From contig NZ_NFJL01000005.1 in the NCBI RefSeq assembly GCF_002159835.1, positions 62,001 to 126,000 on the forward strand: DNA of 64,000 nt, given 5' to 3'. The notes below the pieces were generated by a model. It was not told the DNA's origin and did no database searches. It worked only from the letters and a program-made list of their open reading frames with translations. The stretch is from Blautia sp. An249. Its GTDB lineage: Bacteria > Bacillota > Clostridia > Lachnospirales > Lachnospiraceae. Shown here one piece after another: positions 24,912 to 33,900 of the stretch (within the stretch, counting starts at the first letter, position 1; each line of letters begins with the position of its first letter). The position numbers and the translations under genes are program-made.

Positions 24912-26425
24912 GCTTTATGTCCCCCTATCTGGCCGTTTCGTTCTCTGGCAGTCGCCCCCTCTTCAAAACTCATGCCTCTGAGGATTGCGTTCTTTCCGTA
25001 TTTCTTCTTTATCTCCAATACGGCTTTCTGCCAGCGTTTTTCACGCTCATCATCCTGGTTTTCTTTTTTTCGCTGTTCCTCCACTGCGCTGTAATCTGTA
25101 AAAAGCTCCATCTGTTCAAAGTTATCCTCTTCCGGCACCAATGCTTCATCAATCACACGATTAGCTGTCAGATAAAGGCGTCGTACCAACAGTTTTGGAT
25201 CTGCGATCCGGTCGAACAATTCCGTGGCAGAAGCCATCAGTTTTCTTGTCGAAGAAGTATACTGCTTCAAATTTTCGGTTCCATGAGCATGCTTTGGTAT
25301 TGCGCGCCCGTAACGATCCGTTGATATTTCCCCCAGATATCGCTTCCCACTGGATTTCAAATTTTCTCTATCATACCCTACGGTCAAGACCAACTGGTTT
25401 GTTACCAGCCCCCGATCTGCCAGATCCAGAGAGAGCATATCCGCCATTTCGCGAAGTACCAGCCTCGCCTTATCAAATGGATACGGGCAGGATAGCACCT
25501 GGCCGGACCCCACGCTATTGGACTCCGGCTTATACGCTTTAATATCTGATATCGTACATGGCTCCCAGCCCCATGCATGATCTATCAACAGCTCTGCATT
25601 GACGCCAAAAAGCTGATACAGCAGTTCTTCATTATAATAATCCGTTGCCTTTCCTATGGAACAACGAGCAATATCCCCCATCGTATAGAGTCCGTGTTCT
25701 TCCAGCTTTTTTGAGTATCCACGGCCAACACGCCAGAAATCCGTTAAAGGACGATGATTCCAAAGAAGCTGCCGATAACTTTTCTCATCCAACTGGGCAA
25801 TCCTCACACCGTTCTCATCCGGCTGTATATGTTTCGCTTCAATATCCATCGCTATCTTTGCCAGATACAGGTTTGATCCAATGCCTGCAGTTGCAGTGAT
25901 ACCAATACTTTTCTGGACATCCAGAATCATCTTAGCCGCAAGATCCCTCGCAGACATGCCATAGGTTCCGAGATAAGCGGTTACATCCATAAATACCTCG
26001 TCGATGGAATATACATGAATGTCCTCCGGAGCGACATATTTCAGATACACCTCGTAAATACTGGCGCTATATTGCATATATAACGCCATGCGAGGCGGAG
26101 CCACCAGATAATCCACTGCCAGATCCGGTGAATCTATTAATTCCTGTGCTTTCCATGAAACTCCTGACAGTGTTTGTCCCGGAGCATGCCGTCTCCGGTC
26201 TTCGTTTACTTCCTGGACCCTCTGCACCACTTCAAACAGCCTTGCTCGTCCTGATATTCCATATGCTTTAAGAGACGGTGATACGGCCAGACAGATTGTT
26301 TTCTCTGTACGGCTTTTGTCAGCAACAACCAAATTTGTCGTCATAGGATCTAACTCCCGCTCAATACATTCCACAGACGCATAAAATGATTTTAAATCAA
26401 TTGCCAGATAAACCCTGTCCGCCAT
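24908..26425 (-). CDS. Y-family DNA polymerase (UvrX/DinB-like), 505 aa
   Basis: The start VYLAIDLKSFYASVECIERELDP carries the first catalytic Asp with F and Y. Next comes LVVADKSRTEKTICLAVSPSLKAYGI. The second acidic patch is YSIDEVFMDVT, where D and E bind metal. The little finger follows, with SVGSGQVLSCPYPFDKARLVLREM. Such polymerases bypass lesions and are mutagenic. ATG 26425 is chosen because GGGGAGG precedes it. Gene order 216-aa protein, polymerase, YolD forms an SOS-type mobile-element cassette. With uvrB interrupted nearby, the cell may depend more on such bypass; that is inference. Confidence 0.9.
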   Translation of the reverse strand: MADRVYLAIDLKSFYASVECIERELDPMTTNLVVADKSRTEKTICLAVSPSLKAYGISGRARLFEVVQRVQEVNEDRRRHAPGQTLSGVSWKAQELIDSPDLAVDYLVAPPRMALYMQYSASIYEVYLKYVAPEDIHVYSIDEVFMDVTAYLGTYGMSARDLAAKMILDVQKSIGITATAGIGSNLYLAKIAMDIEAKHIQPDENGVRIAQLDEKSYRQLLWNHRPLTDFWRVGRGYSKKLEEHGLYTMGDIARCSIGKATDYYNEELLYQLFGVNAELLIDHAWGWEPCTISDIKAYKPESNSVGSGQVLSCPYPFDKARLVLREMADMLSLDLADRGLVTNQLVLTVGYDRENLKSSGKRYLGEISTDRYGRAIPKHAHGTENLKQYTSSTRKLMASATELFDRIADPKLLVRRLYLTANRVIDEALVPEEDNFEQMELFTDYSAVEEQRKKENQDDEREKRWQKAVLEIKKKYGKNAILRGMSFEEGATARERNGQIGGHKA

Positions 26426-26441
26426 TTTTTCCTCCCCTCTC

Positions 26442-27092
26442 TTAGAAGCAGTTGGTGTTTGTTCCATATTTTTCTATTGCTGCTACAGCGAGCAGTCTCT
26501 TTTTCAGCACTTCCCTAAGTGAATGCTTTTCCTCTTTCTCCAGCGAATAGTTCTGAAGAAGCATGGATTCCCCGACTGCCTCCTGAAGTCTTTTCCGTTC
26601 AGCTTCTGCCTCCTCTTCCGTAAATCCCCAGAAAGTCATTTCGTAGACAATAGCCGCCGCAAATTTTAACGAACCAATATCATTCAAATTTTGACTGTCC
26701 AATTTGTACCCCAATACTTCATTCCACGGAGAAAATTCAAAACGATTTTCTTTCGGAAGATCTACACGCTCAAGGAGCTGCTCCATATCTTCTGGAGAGA
26801 ATGCATCCAGTTCTGCAACATCTATTCTCGGAGGATCACCACTAAGAAAACGATGAAGGTCTTTACATGCATACAGCAAAATCTCAATCTTTTCTTTGGT
26901 TTCCTCTATATCTTTTATTCCTAAAAGCAGATGCTCTGTTTCCACAGCTTGTCTCTTCTTTAAATTTTCGACAAATGCAGTATAGCTCCCGCGAACACTC
27001 GTCTGCTCATTCTCGTCCACACAACACAATGTCAAAACTTCTGAAACAACTGTTTCCACAGGACATTGCTCAATCAGTTCTTTTACAATCAC
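26442..27092 (-). CDS. Hypothetical protein, 216 aa
   Basis: Acidic helical protein (MIVKELIEQCPVETVVSEVLTLCCVDENEQ). No family recognised. GTG start at 27092 behind GAGGTAAG. It is first in the polymerase operon, 16 bases upstream of the polymerase start, and so may be a regulator or partner of mutagenic repair. Confidence 0.7.
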   Translation of the reverse strand: MIVKELIEQCPVETVVSEVLTLCCVDENEQTSVRGSYTAFVENLKKRQAVETEHLLLGIKDIEETKEKIEILLYACKDLHRFLSGDPPRIDVAELDAFSPEDMEQLLERVDLPKENRFEFSPWNEVLGYKLDSQNLNDIGSLKFAAAIVYEMTFWGFTEEEAEAERKRLQEAVGESMLLQNYSLEKEEKHSLREVLKKRLLAVAAIEKYGTNTNCF

Positions 27093-27163
27093 TCATCTTA
27101 CCTCGATTCTGAATTATCCGCATACTATATCCCTTTGAGGGGCTTTGCTTTTTACCCTATCTT

Positions 27164-27192
27164 ATTATATTCATTATCTATTTCTCTAGCAA
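27164..27192 (-). promoter_or_regulatory. Sigma-A-like promoter of the polymerase operon
   Basis: On the minus strand TTGCTA (27187-27192) and TATAAT (27164-27169) are separated by exactly 17 bases. This contrasts with the CATATTTA-type promoters of most other element genes. Confidence 0.7.
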
Positions 27193-27231
27193 GGGGATCT
27201 TCTTTCTGCTCTGATAGCACTCGCCTCTAAT

Positions 27232-28062
27232 TTACCGTTTTTCTGAACCCTCCTTTAGTACTTTCTCCAAATATTCGATCTTCTTTAGTTCATTGTCATA
27301 GTAGTTTTGTTCCCAATCAGTATGTTTCGATTTCACCCATTCCTCAGCCCTCGTATCAATATACTCAGAAAGCATATCCGCAAGAATTTTAAATGCTCCT
27401 TCACAGTCACTCCTCACTCTGGGCCGTAGCTTTTCAAGTGAATCATACCGGGATTCCATTGTCGCACGGTACATTGGATCTGTGGCCACATCTTCTGCCT
27501 TTTTGATTGCTGCGAGTTTCTTTTCCAAGTCTTTAAATTTTAGTACTTCCATACTGTACCCCAGCCAGGCATAGGGAACTTTTGAAAACAAATCGCTTTT
27601 CAGCACGTCAGACCAAAATTTTGCAGGCGCAAAGACCTCCGGATCTGGATCATATTCATTGATAAAATTGAGTACAGCTTTTTCCTCCATATGCATTTTT
27701 TCGCAGATATCCTGAATTTCAAGATTGCAGCTTCTTACCGGAACCACCCCATACAGGTAGTCCAATGAGCAATCAAAAAGTCTGCTGTAAGCATAAAGGT
27801 ACTTGCTTGGAACAAGGTATGCATTTTCTTCATCAAAATGAGTCTGTACTCTTCTCCTGATAGCATCTATATCATGCTTACGGTCTTTTACGATTTTCCC
27901 GTGCTTATTTCTGCGCTGAGCTGGTTCTATTAGATCGCGGCAGTTCTCATACAGTGCTTCTGCTAACTGTAGTGGTGATCCTATATTCTTTTCACGTGCA
28001 AGCTCCATTAACCTCCGGCCAAAAGCCGGAAAGTCCTCAATTTTTGTTTTTGCGAATGACAA
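27232..28062 (-). CDS. XRE-like DNA-binding regulator, 276 aa
   Basis: The first 110 residues resemble a helix-turn-helix repressor head (FGRRLMELAREKNIGSPLQLAEALYENC, then LVPSKYLYAYSRLFDCSLDYLYGV, the usual end of an XRE domain). A long insertion separates the two halves. The remainder is a helical effector or dimer region. TTG start at 28062 behind GAAGGGG. It is divergent from the small gene at 28233, with a dyad in between, so it probably represses its own promoter and perhaps the neighbour. Confidence 0.7.
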   Translation of the reverse strand: MSFAKTKIEDFPAFGRRLMELAREKNIGSPLQLAEALYENCRDLIEPAQRRNKHGKIVKDRKHDIDAIRRRVQTHFDEENAYLVPSKYLYAYSRLFDCSLDYLYGVVPVRSCNLEIQDICEKMHMEEKAVLNFINEYDPDPEVFAPAKFWSDVLKSDLFSKVPYAWLGYSMEVLKFKDLEKKLAAIKKAEDVATDPMYRATMESRYDSLEKLRPRVRSDCEGAFKILADMLSEYIDTRAEEWVKSKHTDWEQNYYDNELKKIEYLEKVLKEGSEKR

Positions 28063-28087
28063 ACAATCCCCTTCTTTCTTGTTATAG

Positions 28088-28128
28088 ATATTATTATCTA
28101 TTTTAATTGATAATCCAAAGAAAACAGA
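28088..28128 (-). promoter_or_regulatory. Sigma-A-like promoter and dyad upstream of the XRE regulator
   Basis: On the minus strand TTGGAT, 17 bases, then AATAAT. The -10 overlaps the dyad ATAGAT-N6-ATCTAT, a plausible autoregulatory operator. Confidence 0.55.
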
Positions 28129-28160
28129 TATAATTTCAGACTAATTTATCCTTTACTTTG

Positions 28161-28174
28161 TTATATCATACTGC
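28161..28174 (+). promoter_or_regulatory. Possible element-type motif (TTATAT-CATACTGC)
   Basis: CATACTGC at 28167-28174, 59 bases before the gene at 28233. The upstream TTTC part is missing, so this is a weak member. Confidence 0.35.
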
Positions 28175-28232
28175 TATTATGAAGGCAAGAAGAGCTCTTC
28201 AATATTAAATTTGAAATCGGAGGGACAAGCGT

Positions 28233-28610
28233 ATGACAACTACCGGAATGCAAATTGTTGACCTGATAACAGATAACGGTAAACCGGCTCCTGATATGAC
28301 GCATGCTTTAAAACTTCTCGGAAACGGAAGCATGCAGGCAGGACTAACCCGTATCGGAAATCACTTTAAAGCTGAGATCTCGGCGGCGTTCTCCAAAGGA
28401 CTGACCAAAGGAAGAATTCAGGGGAGTATTCTTGGTATACTAGGTACAATTGCAGCAGGAAAAACTATTGCTCTTACGGTAAACAAGCAGAAAAAGAGTG
28501 CTGCGCATGAAACCGAGGGGAAAGATATACTGAGGGCTATGGAAACGTCTCCCATTCCCGCATCTTCCTCCTCAGCCGAAAACGAACATTTACAGACTTC
28601 TGGTAAATAA
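28233..28610 (+). CDS. Small protein with one possible membrane segment, 125 aa
   Basis: A glycine-rich helix, GSILGILGTIAAGKTIALTV (about 65-85), could span the membrane. It is flanked by basic residues and a Ser-rich, disordered tail. GGAGGG precedes ATG 28233. Function unknown. It diverges from the XRE regulator. Confidence 0.7.
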   Translation: MTTTGMQIVDLITDNGKPAPDMTHALKLLGNGSMQAGLTRIGNHFKAEISAAFSKGLTKGRIQGSILGILGTIAAGKTIALTVNKQKKSAAHETEGKDILRAMETSPIPASSSSAENEHLQTSGK

Positions 28611-28635
28611 ACCTTTTGTTGCTTCTCTAAAAAAT

Positions 28636-28662
28636 TCCACCGTACCATTCCGGTACGGTGGA
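28636..28662. terminator. Bidirectional terminator
   Basis: TCCACCGTACC and GGTACGGTGGA form an 11-base perfect stem with a 5-base loop between convergent genes ending at 28610 and 28667. Confidence 0.85.
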
Positions 28663-28666
28663 GCAC

Positions 28667-29872
28667 TTATTTGATACGTTCAACCTGGAAGCCTTCCGCA
28701 ATCTGCAATTGTCCACTGGAATCCAAATCGAAAAGCCAGTTATCCTGAAGCATGGAGGGAGTTATTTCCTGTTGGATATAGTTTGTCTGTATGAATTCTT
28801 CCCCGCTGCTGCGATTATAAATAAACTGCTTGCCTGCCCCTTCCGAGCTCCATAACAGCTGTCTGGTCTCTGATATCAGCCAATATTCCAGTTTTTGTGT
28901 TGAGACAACATCCGCTCTCGTTACATGGTGCTTTTGGTATGCCTTGATATAATAGGTTCCGGCCCGACTGAATGACAGCCTCAATGTTCGTCCATAGGTA
29001 TGAGTTGTCTTCAGCAGATTTCCCTCGGTGTCATAGATTTCCCATTCATACTCTCCTACCGGTTGTTTATTAATAATCTTTTGCTGTTCCTCTTTGGAAA
29101 TTCTGTATTCCGTTATGTTGGTTGTCTCAATATTATCTGTCATTCCTAACGAGTTGACATAGGCTTTCAAAATCTGATACCTCAGTTCCTGATAAGGCCA
29201 GTCGATCATTCCGCCTCCGACCAAATCGGTCCGGAACTGGGTCCATGTATGATTTTGAAGAATGTGCTCCCATGCAGCAACCAAATCCTCGGACCATGAT
29301 TTTGTATCAATGCTCTGGAGATAATCCCATGTAAGACCGCTGCCAATAGTAAAAGGAACACTGCCTCCCACATTTTGTCCCCCTGCAACCTGCTCTCTCA
29401 GCTCATTAAGAGCCCTGTCCGTATTTTCTGATTGCTGTACATTTCCTCCCTCACTATGCTGGATACCCAGAAGTCCGGGAATCCCCTCAAACTTTAATCC
29501 GTTTGTAATGTAAGGAAGAATATCTTGTGCCGATATTGGTATTTCTTCTTTCACCACAATGCTTTTCCCCGGTACATATACAACCATGGATTTTTCTATA
29601 CTATCCTTTATAATCGATTCTTTAATTTCCCTCTGTTCTTTACTGAGCGAAGTATTCTGACTTGCAATATTCTGATCGACTTCATTTTCAGTATTAGTCG
29701 TCCCCTCACCAGATTGGCTGCCCTGGTGCTGACCTGCAACAAAAATAACTTCATCTGACTCTCCCGCAGGCTCATATATCTCGACATTGTCAATCGGAGC
29801 TGCCGAAACATTGATCGAACAACTTAAAAGCACAGCAGTCAATAACAGTGTTGTAATTTTTCTGCGACTCAT
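28667..29872 (-). CDS. Secreted protein of unknown function, 401 aa
   Basis: ATG 29872 after AAAGGAGG starts a signal peptide (MSRRKITTLLLTAVLLSCSINVSAA). The mature protein has a low-complexity region rich in Gln, Ser and Gly. Beta strands with Ig-like spacing follow (YEWEIYDTEGNLLKTTHTYGRTLRLSFSRAGTYYIKAY), a PKD-like stretch near residues 270-315. Last in an envelope operon (32410 to 28667); overlaps and short gaps join the three genes. Probably a surface or periplasm-like component of the transfer or attachment apparatus. Confidence 0.75.
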   Translation of the reverse strand: MSRRKITTLLLTAVLLSCSINVSAAPIDNVEIYEPAGESDEVIFVAGQHQGSQSGEGTTNTENEVDQNIASQNTSLSKEQREIKESIIKDSIEKSMVVYVPGKSIVVKEEIPISAQDILPYITNGLKFEGIPGLLGIQHSEGGNVQQSENTDRALNELREQVAGGQNVGGSVPFTIGSGLTWDYLQSIDTKSWSEDLVAAWEHILQNHTWTQFRTDLVGGGMIDWPYQELRYQILKAYVNSLGMTDNIETTNITEYRISKEEQQKIINKQPVGEYEWEIYDTEGNLLKTTHTYGRTLRLSFSRAGTYYIKAYQKHHVTRADVVSTQKLEYWLISETRQLLWSSEGAGKQFIYNRSSGEEFIQTNYIQQEITPSMLQDNWLFDLDSSGQLQIAEGFQVERIK

Positions 29873-29888
29873 TATGTATGCACCTCCT

Positions 29889-31850
29889 TTAATCATCCCA
29901 TACTTTCGGCGGTCTCCAGCCGTTTTCTACCTGCCACTCTATTTCTTTGTAACGGTTCTTGCTCATATCCATTGCTGTCATCGGAAAATAGCTATTGTCT
30001 TGCTCACTATACTTTGGATCATTCAGAAGAGAAATGTCTGCCTCATAGACATTAACTACAGAAATGTTTTTATAGCATAGCCCAAGAAATCCATAGCTTG
30101 CGTTCTTACTGAAAGACTGTGTTCCTTGATCATTGGTAATCTCAATCAGACCGTTTTTCCTTTTAATTCCCTCGATTTTACTACAAAGAAGATCAAAATC
30201 AGAGCCCTCATAATCAGGCAGATAAAACTTGCCTTCCCCTGCGTAAACGCCCAGATACTGCTGGGTAGAAACACTCAGAATGCGAAAATCGACCACTTCA
30301 AATACCACAAGGCTCCCGGGCAGAAAACGATTATAGGCACTCACATTTTTAGTCTGATAGGTGAAGGGTAGTGAACTCAGTTTCCCATCCTTAATATAAC
30401 CCTGCATTTGCTCTGAAAGCCGGTCTCCATATTCTCTCAGTTGTTCATTCTGAGAGAGGCTTCCTTTAATCTCCGCATGATCATTTCCCATGTTAAAATC
30501 GCCAAGCACATCAAAGCTATCCATATCTCCTGGTGTGCCAGTATAACACTCCATTAGTTTTTCATAATTTTGCGGCAGACGGTTATCCCATCCCAAAATC
30601 CCTTTATAGATATCTTCTGTAATTGCTTTTCCATAAGAATCTGCCGGAGCATTGATTATCTCATCCGATAAGTGTGTATCCCAGATTTTCCCAAGCAGCT
30701 CTCCAACGACTTCTTTATCAATCTCTATCTTCAGGATATCCTCTGCATGTTCTTCTTCGTACTTTTCCACGCGTTCTTCTTCATCTGCCTTTTCTTTTAG
30801 AGCTTCGTTTCTTTCTCTGATAGCCTCCGTCTTTCCATTACTGTACAAATCGTTAGCGGCTTCACCTATAATCTGCATGGGATCTTCCTCAATCACTGCA
30901 TCCAAATATGCATCTGGTACCTCACCACTGGATACTCCGTTTTCCTTCTCTTTTTTCAGGATATCCTTCAGCGCCTCTTCTACCGAATCCGCATCTTCCA
31001 AAAGCTGTTCACGTGTCAGTTCAATCACATCCGCAAGATCCCCTCCTTCTACGGTTGGCAAATCAAATTGTGAAATACCGTACATATAGTACTCAGAAAG
31101 CATGCTCTGTTCATATATGATTTTCCGGATATTTTCTGCCAGAGCGTCCTCTTTTACACTATCTGAAAATCGGATATTCTCATGGTTTGTATAATACTGC
31201 TTTCCTTCATACTCAATCTTGTAAGTATAAGTACCTTTATACAATACCAACACTTCCGTTCCTTCAGGCAGCTTTAGATAGAGACCATCCTCCCCTACAG
31301 ACGGCAGATCATCATTTGGTCCATCCTTTAAGGCAGCATTTTCTTTTGCGATATATCCCATCCGGTTCATTTGAACGATCGTATCTCCGCTACTATCAAC
31401 AGTAAAATCAGAGAAAGACAGTTTACAGCTGAACTGACTTCCGCTGCCCTGATCTGTCAGACCACTCGCCTCTTTTTCAAAACTGCCGATAAGTACATAC
31501 CGGTCAGCATCGTCCTGATCAACGGAACCACCCTCTATCATTTGAAGGTTTGTTTCAAAATCAACTTCATCTGCCTCCTTCTGCGACTGAGTGAGCTTGA
31601 GCACTGTAACGTCCGTAACTGGTGCCATCAAACTCAGATCAAATACTGCAAAAGTAAGATAGCCGCAGTCTTCATCTTTGATTGCAAAAGCAGCATCCGC
31701 GTCACTTTTATTAACCGCTCCTCTTACAGATATCACATCGTTTTGTATGCTGGCTTCTGCGTGAGTTGCTGCCTTCACCTGAAGCGGCACAGATGTTGTC
31801 GCGCATGCAAACGTCAGAAGCCCGACTAGCAATCCCGTTTTTCTTTTCAT
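29889..31850 (-). CDS. Large secreted protein of unknown function, 653 aa
   Basis: Signal peptide MKRKTGLLVGLLTFACATTSVPLQVKAA. About residues 290-380 are very acidic and helical (LKDILKKEKENG, EEERVEKYEEEHAED), likely a coiled coil. The rest alternates beta strands. No catalytic motif seen. It overlaps the lipoprotein gene upstream by 4 bases. It is too long and too variable for a known family I can name. Confidence 0.75.
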   Translation of the reverse strand: MKRKTGLLVGLLTFACATTSVPLQVKAATHAEASIQNDVISVRGAVNKSDADAAFAIKDEDCGYLTFAVFDLSLMAPVTDVTVLKLTQSQKEADEVDFETNLQMIEGGSVDQDDADRYVLIGSFEKEASGLTDQGSGSQFSCKLSFSDFTVDSSGDTIVQMNRMGYIAKENAALKDGPNDDLPSVGEDGLYLKLPEGTEVLVLYKGTYTYKIEYEGKQYYTNHENIRFSDSVKEDALAENIRKIIYEQSMLSEYYMYGISQFDLPTVEGGDLADVIELTREQLLEDADSVEEALKDILKKEKENGVSSGEVPDAYLDAVIEEDPMQIIGEAANDLYSNGKTEAIRERNEALKEKADEEERVEKYEEEHAEDILKIEIDKEVVGELLGKIWDTHLSDEIINAPADSYGKAITEDIYKGILGWDNRLPQNYEKLMECYTGTPGDMDSFDVLGDFNMGNDHAEIKGSLSQNEQLREYGDRLSEQMQGYIKDGKLSSLPFTYQTKNVSAYNRFLPGSLVVFEVVDFRILSVSTQQYLGVYAGEGKFYLPDYEGSDFDLLCSKIEGIKRKNGLIEITNDQGTQSFSKNASYGFLGLCYKNISVVNVYEADISLLNDPKYSEQDNSYFPMTAMDMSKNRYKEIEWQVENGWRPPKVWDD

Positions 31851-32410
31851 TTCGTTTCGCCTCCTCTCGTGACAAATTTTATCGTTCCCGTGAAGTCATC
31901 CCGTACAACTTTTACCTCTGACTTGCGAGCAGTACCCGTTAGATCAGAACTCTGGATATACCAGCCATCATTACTTTTTTTCATGTCCATTCTTACAATG
32001 AATAAGTAGATATCTTTTGGCGTGCTCCAATCAGAATACTCTGCCTCACATATTGTCAGACATTGGATTTCCTCGCTTTTTTCTGTGTAGATGTCTGCAA
32101 CCGAAAACCCCTTTAGTTCCGACTCTGTCTGATTACTGCTGTATGTATCTTCCCAGTCTTTTGCAGATTCATTTGGCGCAAGCTTCTCCAACTGTTTCTC
32201 ATCTACATTCCCGTTTTCAACATCAAACAGGCATTTTGCATACTGCTCTGCAATCCTTTTCGCCTCACTGGTATCCTCATCACACAACTCTGCATTTCCG
32301 TAGATTTTTAATACTGTATCCGTATCATATCCCTGTAGTTTCTCAGTACATCCTGTAATCCCCAGCAAACTCCCTATCAGGCATAAGGATAACATTTTCC
32401 TTCTACTCAT
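31847..32410 (-). CDS. Putative lipoprotein, 187 aa
   Basis: ATG 32410 follows AAAGGATGG. The signal MSRRKMLSLCLIGSLLGITGC has lipobox ITGC. The mature part (about 165 residues) resembles a small alpha/beta lipoprotein such as DUF4878/NTF2-like folds (SEAKRIAEQYAKCLFDVENG), which is inference. First gene of the three-gene envelope operon with an element-type motif 37 bases upstream. Confidence 0.78.
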   Translation of the reverse strand: MSRRKMLSLCLIGSLLGITGCTEKLQGYDTDTVLKIYGNAELCDEDTSEAKRIAEQYAKCLFDVENGNVDEKQLEKLAPNESAKDWEDTYSSNQTESELKGFSVADIYTEKSEEIQCLTICEAEYSDWSTPKDIYLFIVRMDMKKSNDGWYIQSSDLTGTARKSEVKVVRDDFTGTIKFVTRGGETK

Positions 32411-32446
32411 GATTCTCAACCATCCTTTCTACTCTACTTCACATGC

Positions 32447-32461
32447 TAAATATGATAGACA
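32447..32461 (-). promoter_or_regulatory. Element-type promoter motif (TGTC-N3-CATATTTA)
   Basis: Minus-strand TGTC-TAT-CATATTTA, one base from consensus, before the envelope operon. Confidence 0.65.
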
Positions 32462-32559
32462 TTCCCTGCCCGTACTCATACCTGTTTACAATGATTGAAA
32501 ATCTCAAAAAAACAGCCGATACCAATCTATGTATCGACTGCTTTCTCAGAGCCATATCT

Positions 32560-32958
32560 TTATCTCCCTTTTTTGCGTTCTCTTTCCCGACGCTCTGTCA
32601 TATACTCCCTATAACGCTGCTGCTCTCTTTGATAATTTGTCTGCGTATCCTGCAGCGCCTTTCTTTCCCTCTGTTCTTTCTCCCTTTTCAGCTGATTGCC
32701 ATGCTTCGTTCCAGTAATCGCCGCTGTTATAATTGCAACCAGCTTAAATAGGACCCCTGCTACCACGATAATACCGCATACAACAAACCCCGTGTGTGCC
32801 AGACTTCTCCGTTCTTCAAATTTCTGATGAGACTCTGAAAATTCCTGCTCCAGCGTCGATGCCGGCACCGGTTCTGGTTCTTTTTCTTGTTCCTTCACAC
32901 AGCCCGTACTGAAAGCCATCATGCATATAAGCAAAAGAACCATTGCAATTTTTCTCAT
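32560..32958 (-). CDS. Lipoprotein with a membrane anchor and basic tail, 132 aa
   Basis: MRKIAMVLLLICMMAFSTGC is a lipoprotein signal (lipobox STGC). A second hydrophobic segment, TGFVVCGIIVVAGVLFKLVAIITAAI (about 55-80), spans the membrane. It is followed by a strongly charged coiled tail (QLKREKEQRERKALQDTQTNYQREQQRYREYM), so the C-terminus would lie in the cytoplasm. Function unknown. Preceded by a CATTTT-type motif at 33000 and also by a TATAAT box. Confidence 0.75.
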   Translation of the reverse strand: MRKIAMVLLLICMMAFSTGCVKEQEKEPEPVPASTLEQEFSESHQKFEERRSLAHTGFVVCGIIVVAGVLFKLVAIITAAITGTKHGNQLKREKEQRERKALQDTQTNYQREQQRYREYMTERRERERKKGR

Positions 32959-32999
32959 AGACTTCGCCTCCTGTCATTCCCCTTACAGGTATTATACTT

Positions 33000-33014
33000 G
33001 TAAAATGACAGAAT
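33000..33014 (-). promoter_or_regulatory. Element-type promoter motif, variant (ATTC-N3-CATTTTAC)
   Basis: Minus-strand ATTC-TGT-CATTTTAC, 42 bases before the gene. A TATAAT lies a few bases downstream, so an ordinary promoter is also possible. Confidence 0.4.
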
Positions 33015-33060
33015 TAAAAATATTTATTTTTCACACGCAGGAAAATTTGTATGCTATGCT

Positions 33061-33774
33061 CTACTTCATCTGATCAAAAATATCATCTACGCCGTCTTCT
33101 CCTTTACTGATAATATCCCTCATATCTTCCACCGCATTCCAAAAAGAATCCTGGCTGTTCTGTCCAAGCAGCTTCCCCGATTCTGTGAACAAATCCAACG
33201 TATTTTCCTTAAGGGCTGCCTGACTGCTTTCATTATTGTCTTTCTCGTTCTGCGCATGAGAATTAAAATTTTGCTGAAACTGGTTCGTCAGCAGGCTTTC
33301 CGCACTGGGGAGGCCCCCAGACACCTGTTTCCATACACTGCCAATGTCCATATGCCCCATGACGTTCTGATACGTCTGACTGGAACGTACTTCTCCAAAC
33401 ATCTCATTTCTTAAATCCATAGCGTCCTGCATCCACTCAGAAGCCGAGAAATCCTCGGGGATCTCCGCTTTGCCTAATTGTATCTTACTCCAAAGATCCC
33501 CATAGGAATCCTCAAACAATTGCACCGCATCCATCGAATATCCGGTAAATTCAGACCGTTCTAACTGAAATTCTTCTCCGAAGCCGCATGCTTTAAGCGC
33601 CTGAAGCATCTCAGTATATTTCTCATTTAGGCCCTCAGTATCCATTGTTAATCCTCCCAAATTCTCCCGGGCATGCTCACGTGCCGTTATTCCCTCATCT
33701 TCTGCTGCGCTGACTGGCATAGATGTTCCCACAATGAGAACTGCAGCAATAACAATCATTTTTCTTTTTAGCAT
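33061..33774 (-). CDS. Secreted helical protein, 237 aa
   Basis: ATG 33774 after AGGAGGTG opens signal peptide MLKRKMIVIAAVLIVGTSMPVSAAED. The mature protein is almost all helix and acidic, like small TrbJ/VirB5-type conjugation proteins, but no clear motif supports that. Single gene; an element-type motif lies 19 bases upstream, and the divergent remA gene has its own. Confidence 0.7.
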   Translation of the reverse strand: MLKRKMIVIAAVLIVGTSMPVSAAEDEGITAREHARENLGGLTMDTEGLNEKYTEMLQALKACGFGEEFQLERSEFTGYSMDAVQLFEDSYGDLWSKIQLGKAEIPEDFSASEWMQDAMDLRNEMFGEVRSSQTYQNVMGHMDIGSVWKQVSGGLPSAESLLTNQFQQNFNSHAQNEKDNNESSQAALKENTLDLFTESGKLLGQNSQDSFWNAVEDMRDIISKGEDGVDDIFDQMK

Positions 33775-33792
33775 TTGCCTCACCTCCTGATT

Positions 33793-33807
33793 CAAATATG
33801 CGTTTTA
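33793..33807 (-). promoter_or_regulatory. Element-type promoter motif, partial (CATATTTG)
   Basis: Minus-strand CATATTTG at 33793-33800, but the TTTC part is AAAA here. Confidence 0.4.
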
Positions 33808-33840
33808 CTGAACTGACGGAAAAATTTCTGGTTCGTCCAA

Positions 33841-33855
33841 TATCTCTCATATTTT
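33841..33855 (+). promoter_or_regulatory. Element-type promoter motif (TATC-N3-CATATTTT)
   Basis: TATC 33841-33844 and CATATTTT 33848-33855, 46 bases before the remA-like gene and divergent from the motif at 33793. Confidence 0.65.
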
Positions 33856-33900
33856 TCTTGGAATACAAATTCAAAAATCCAATCAAAGGAGGGCTTTCTC

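Noticed and set aside
1309-33774. Phage (prophage) identity of the element
   Set aside because: CHAP hydrolase, polymerase and RecJ occur in phages, but no terminase, portal, capsid or tail gene was seen in 52 kb.
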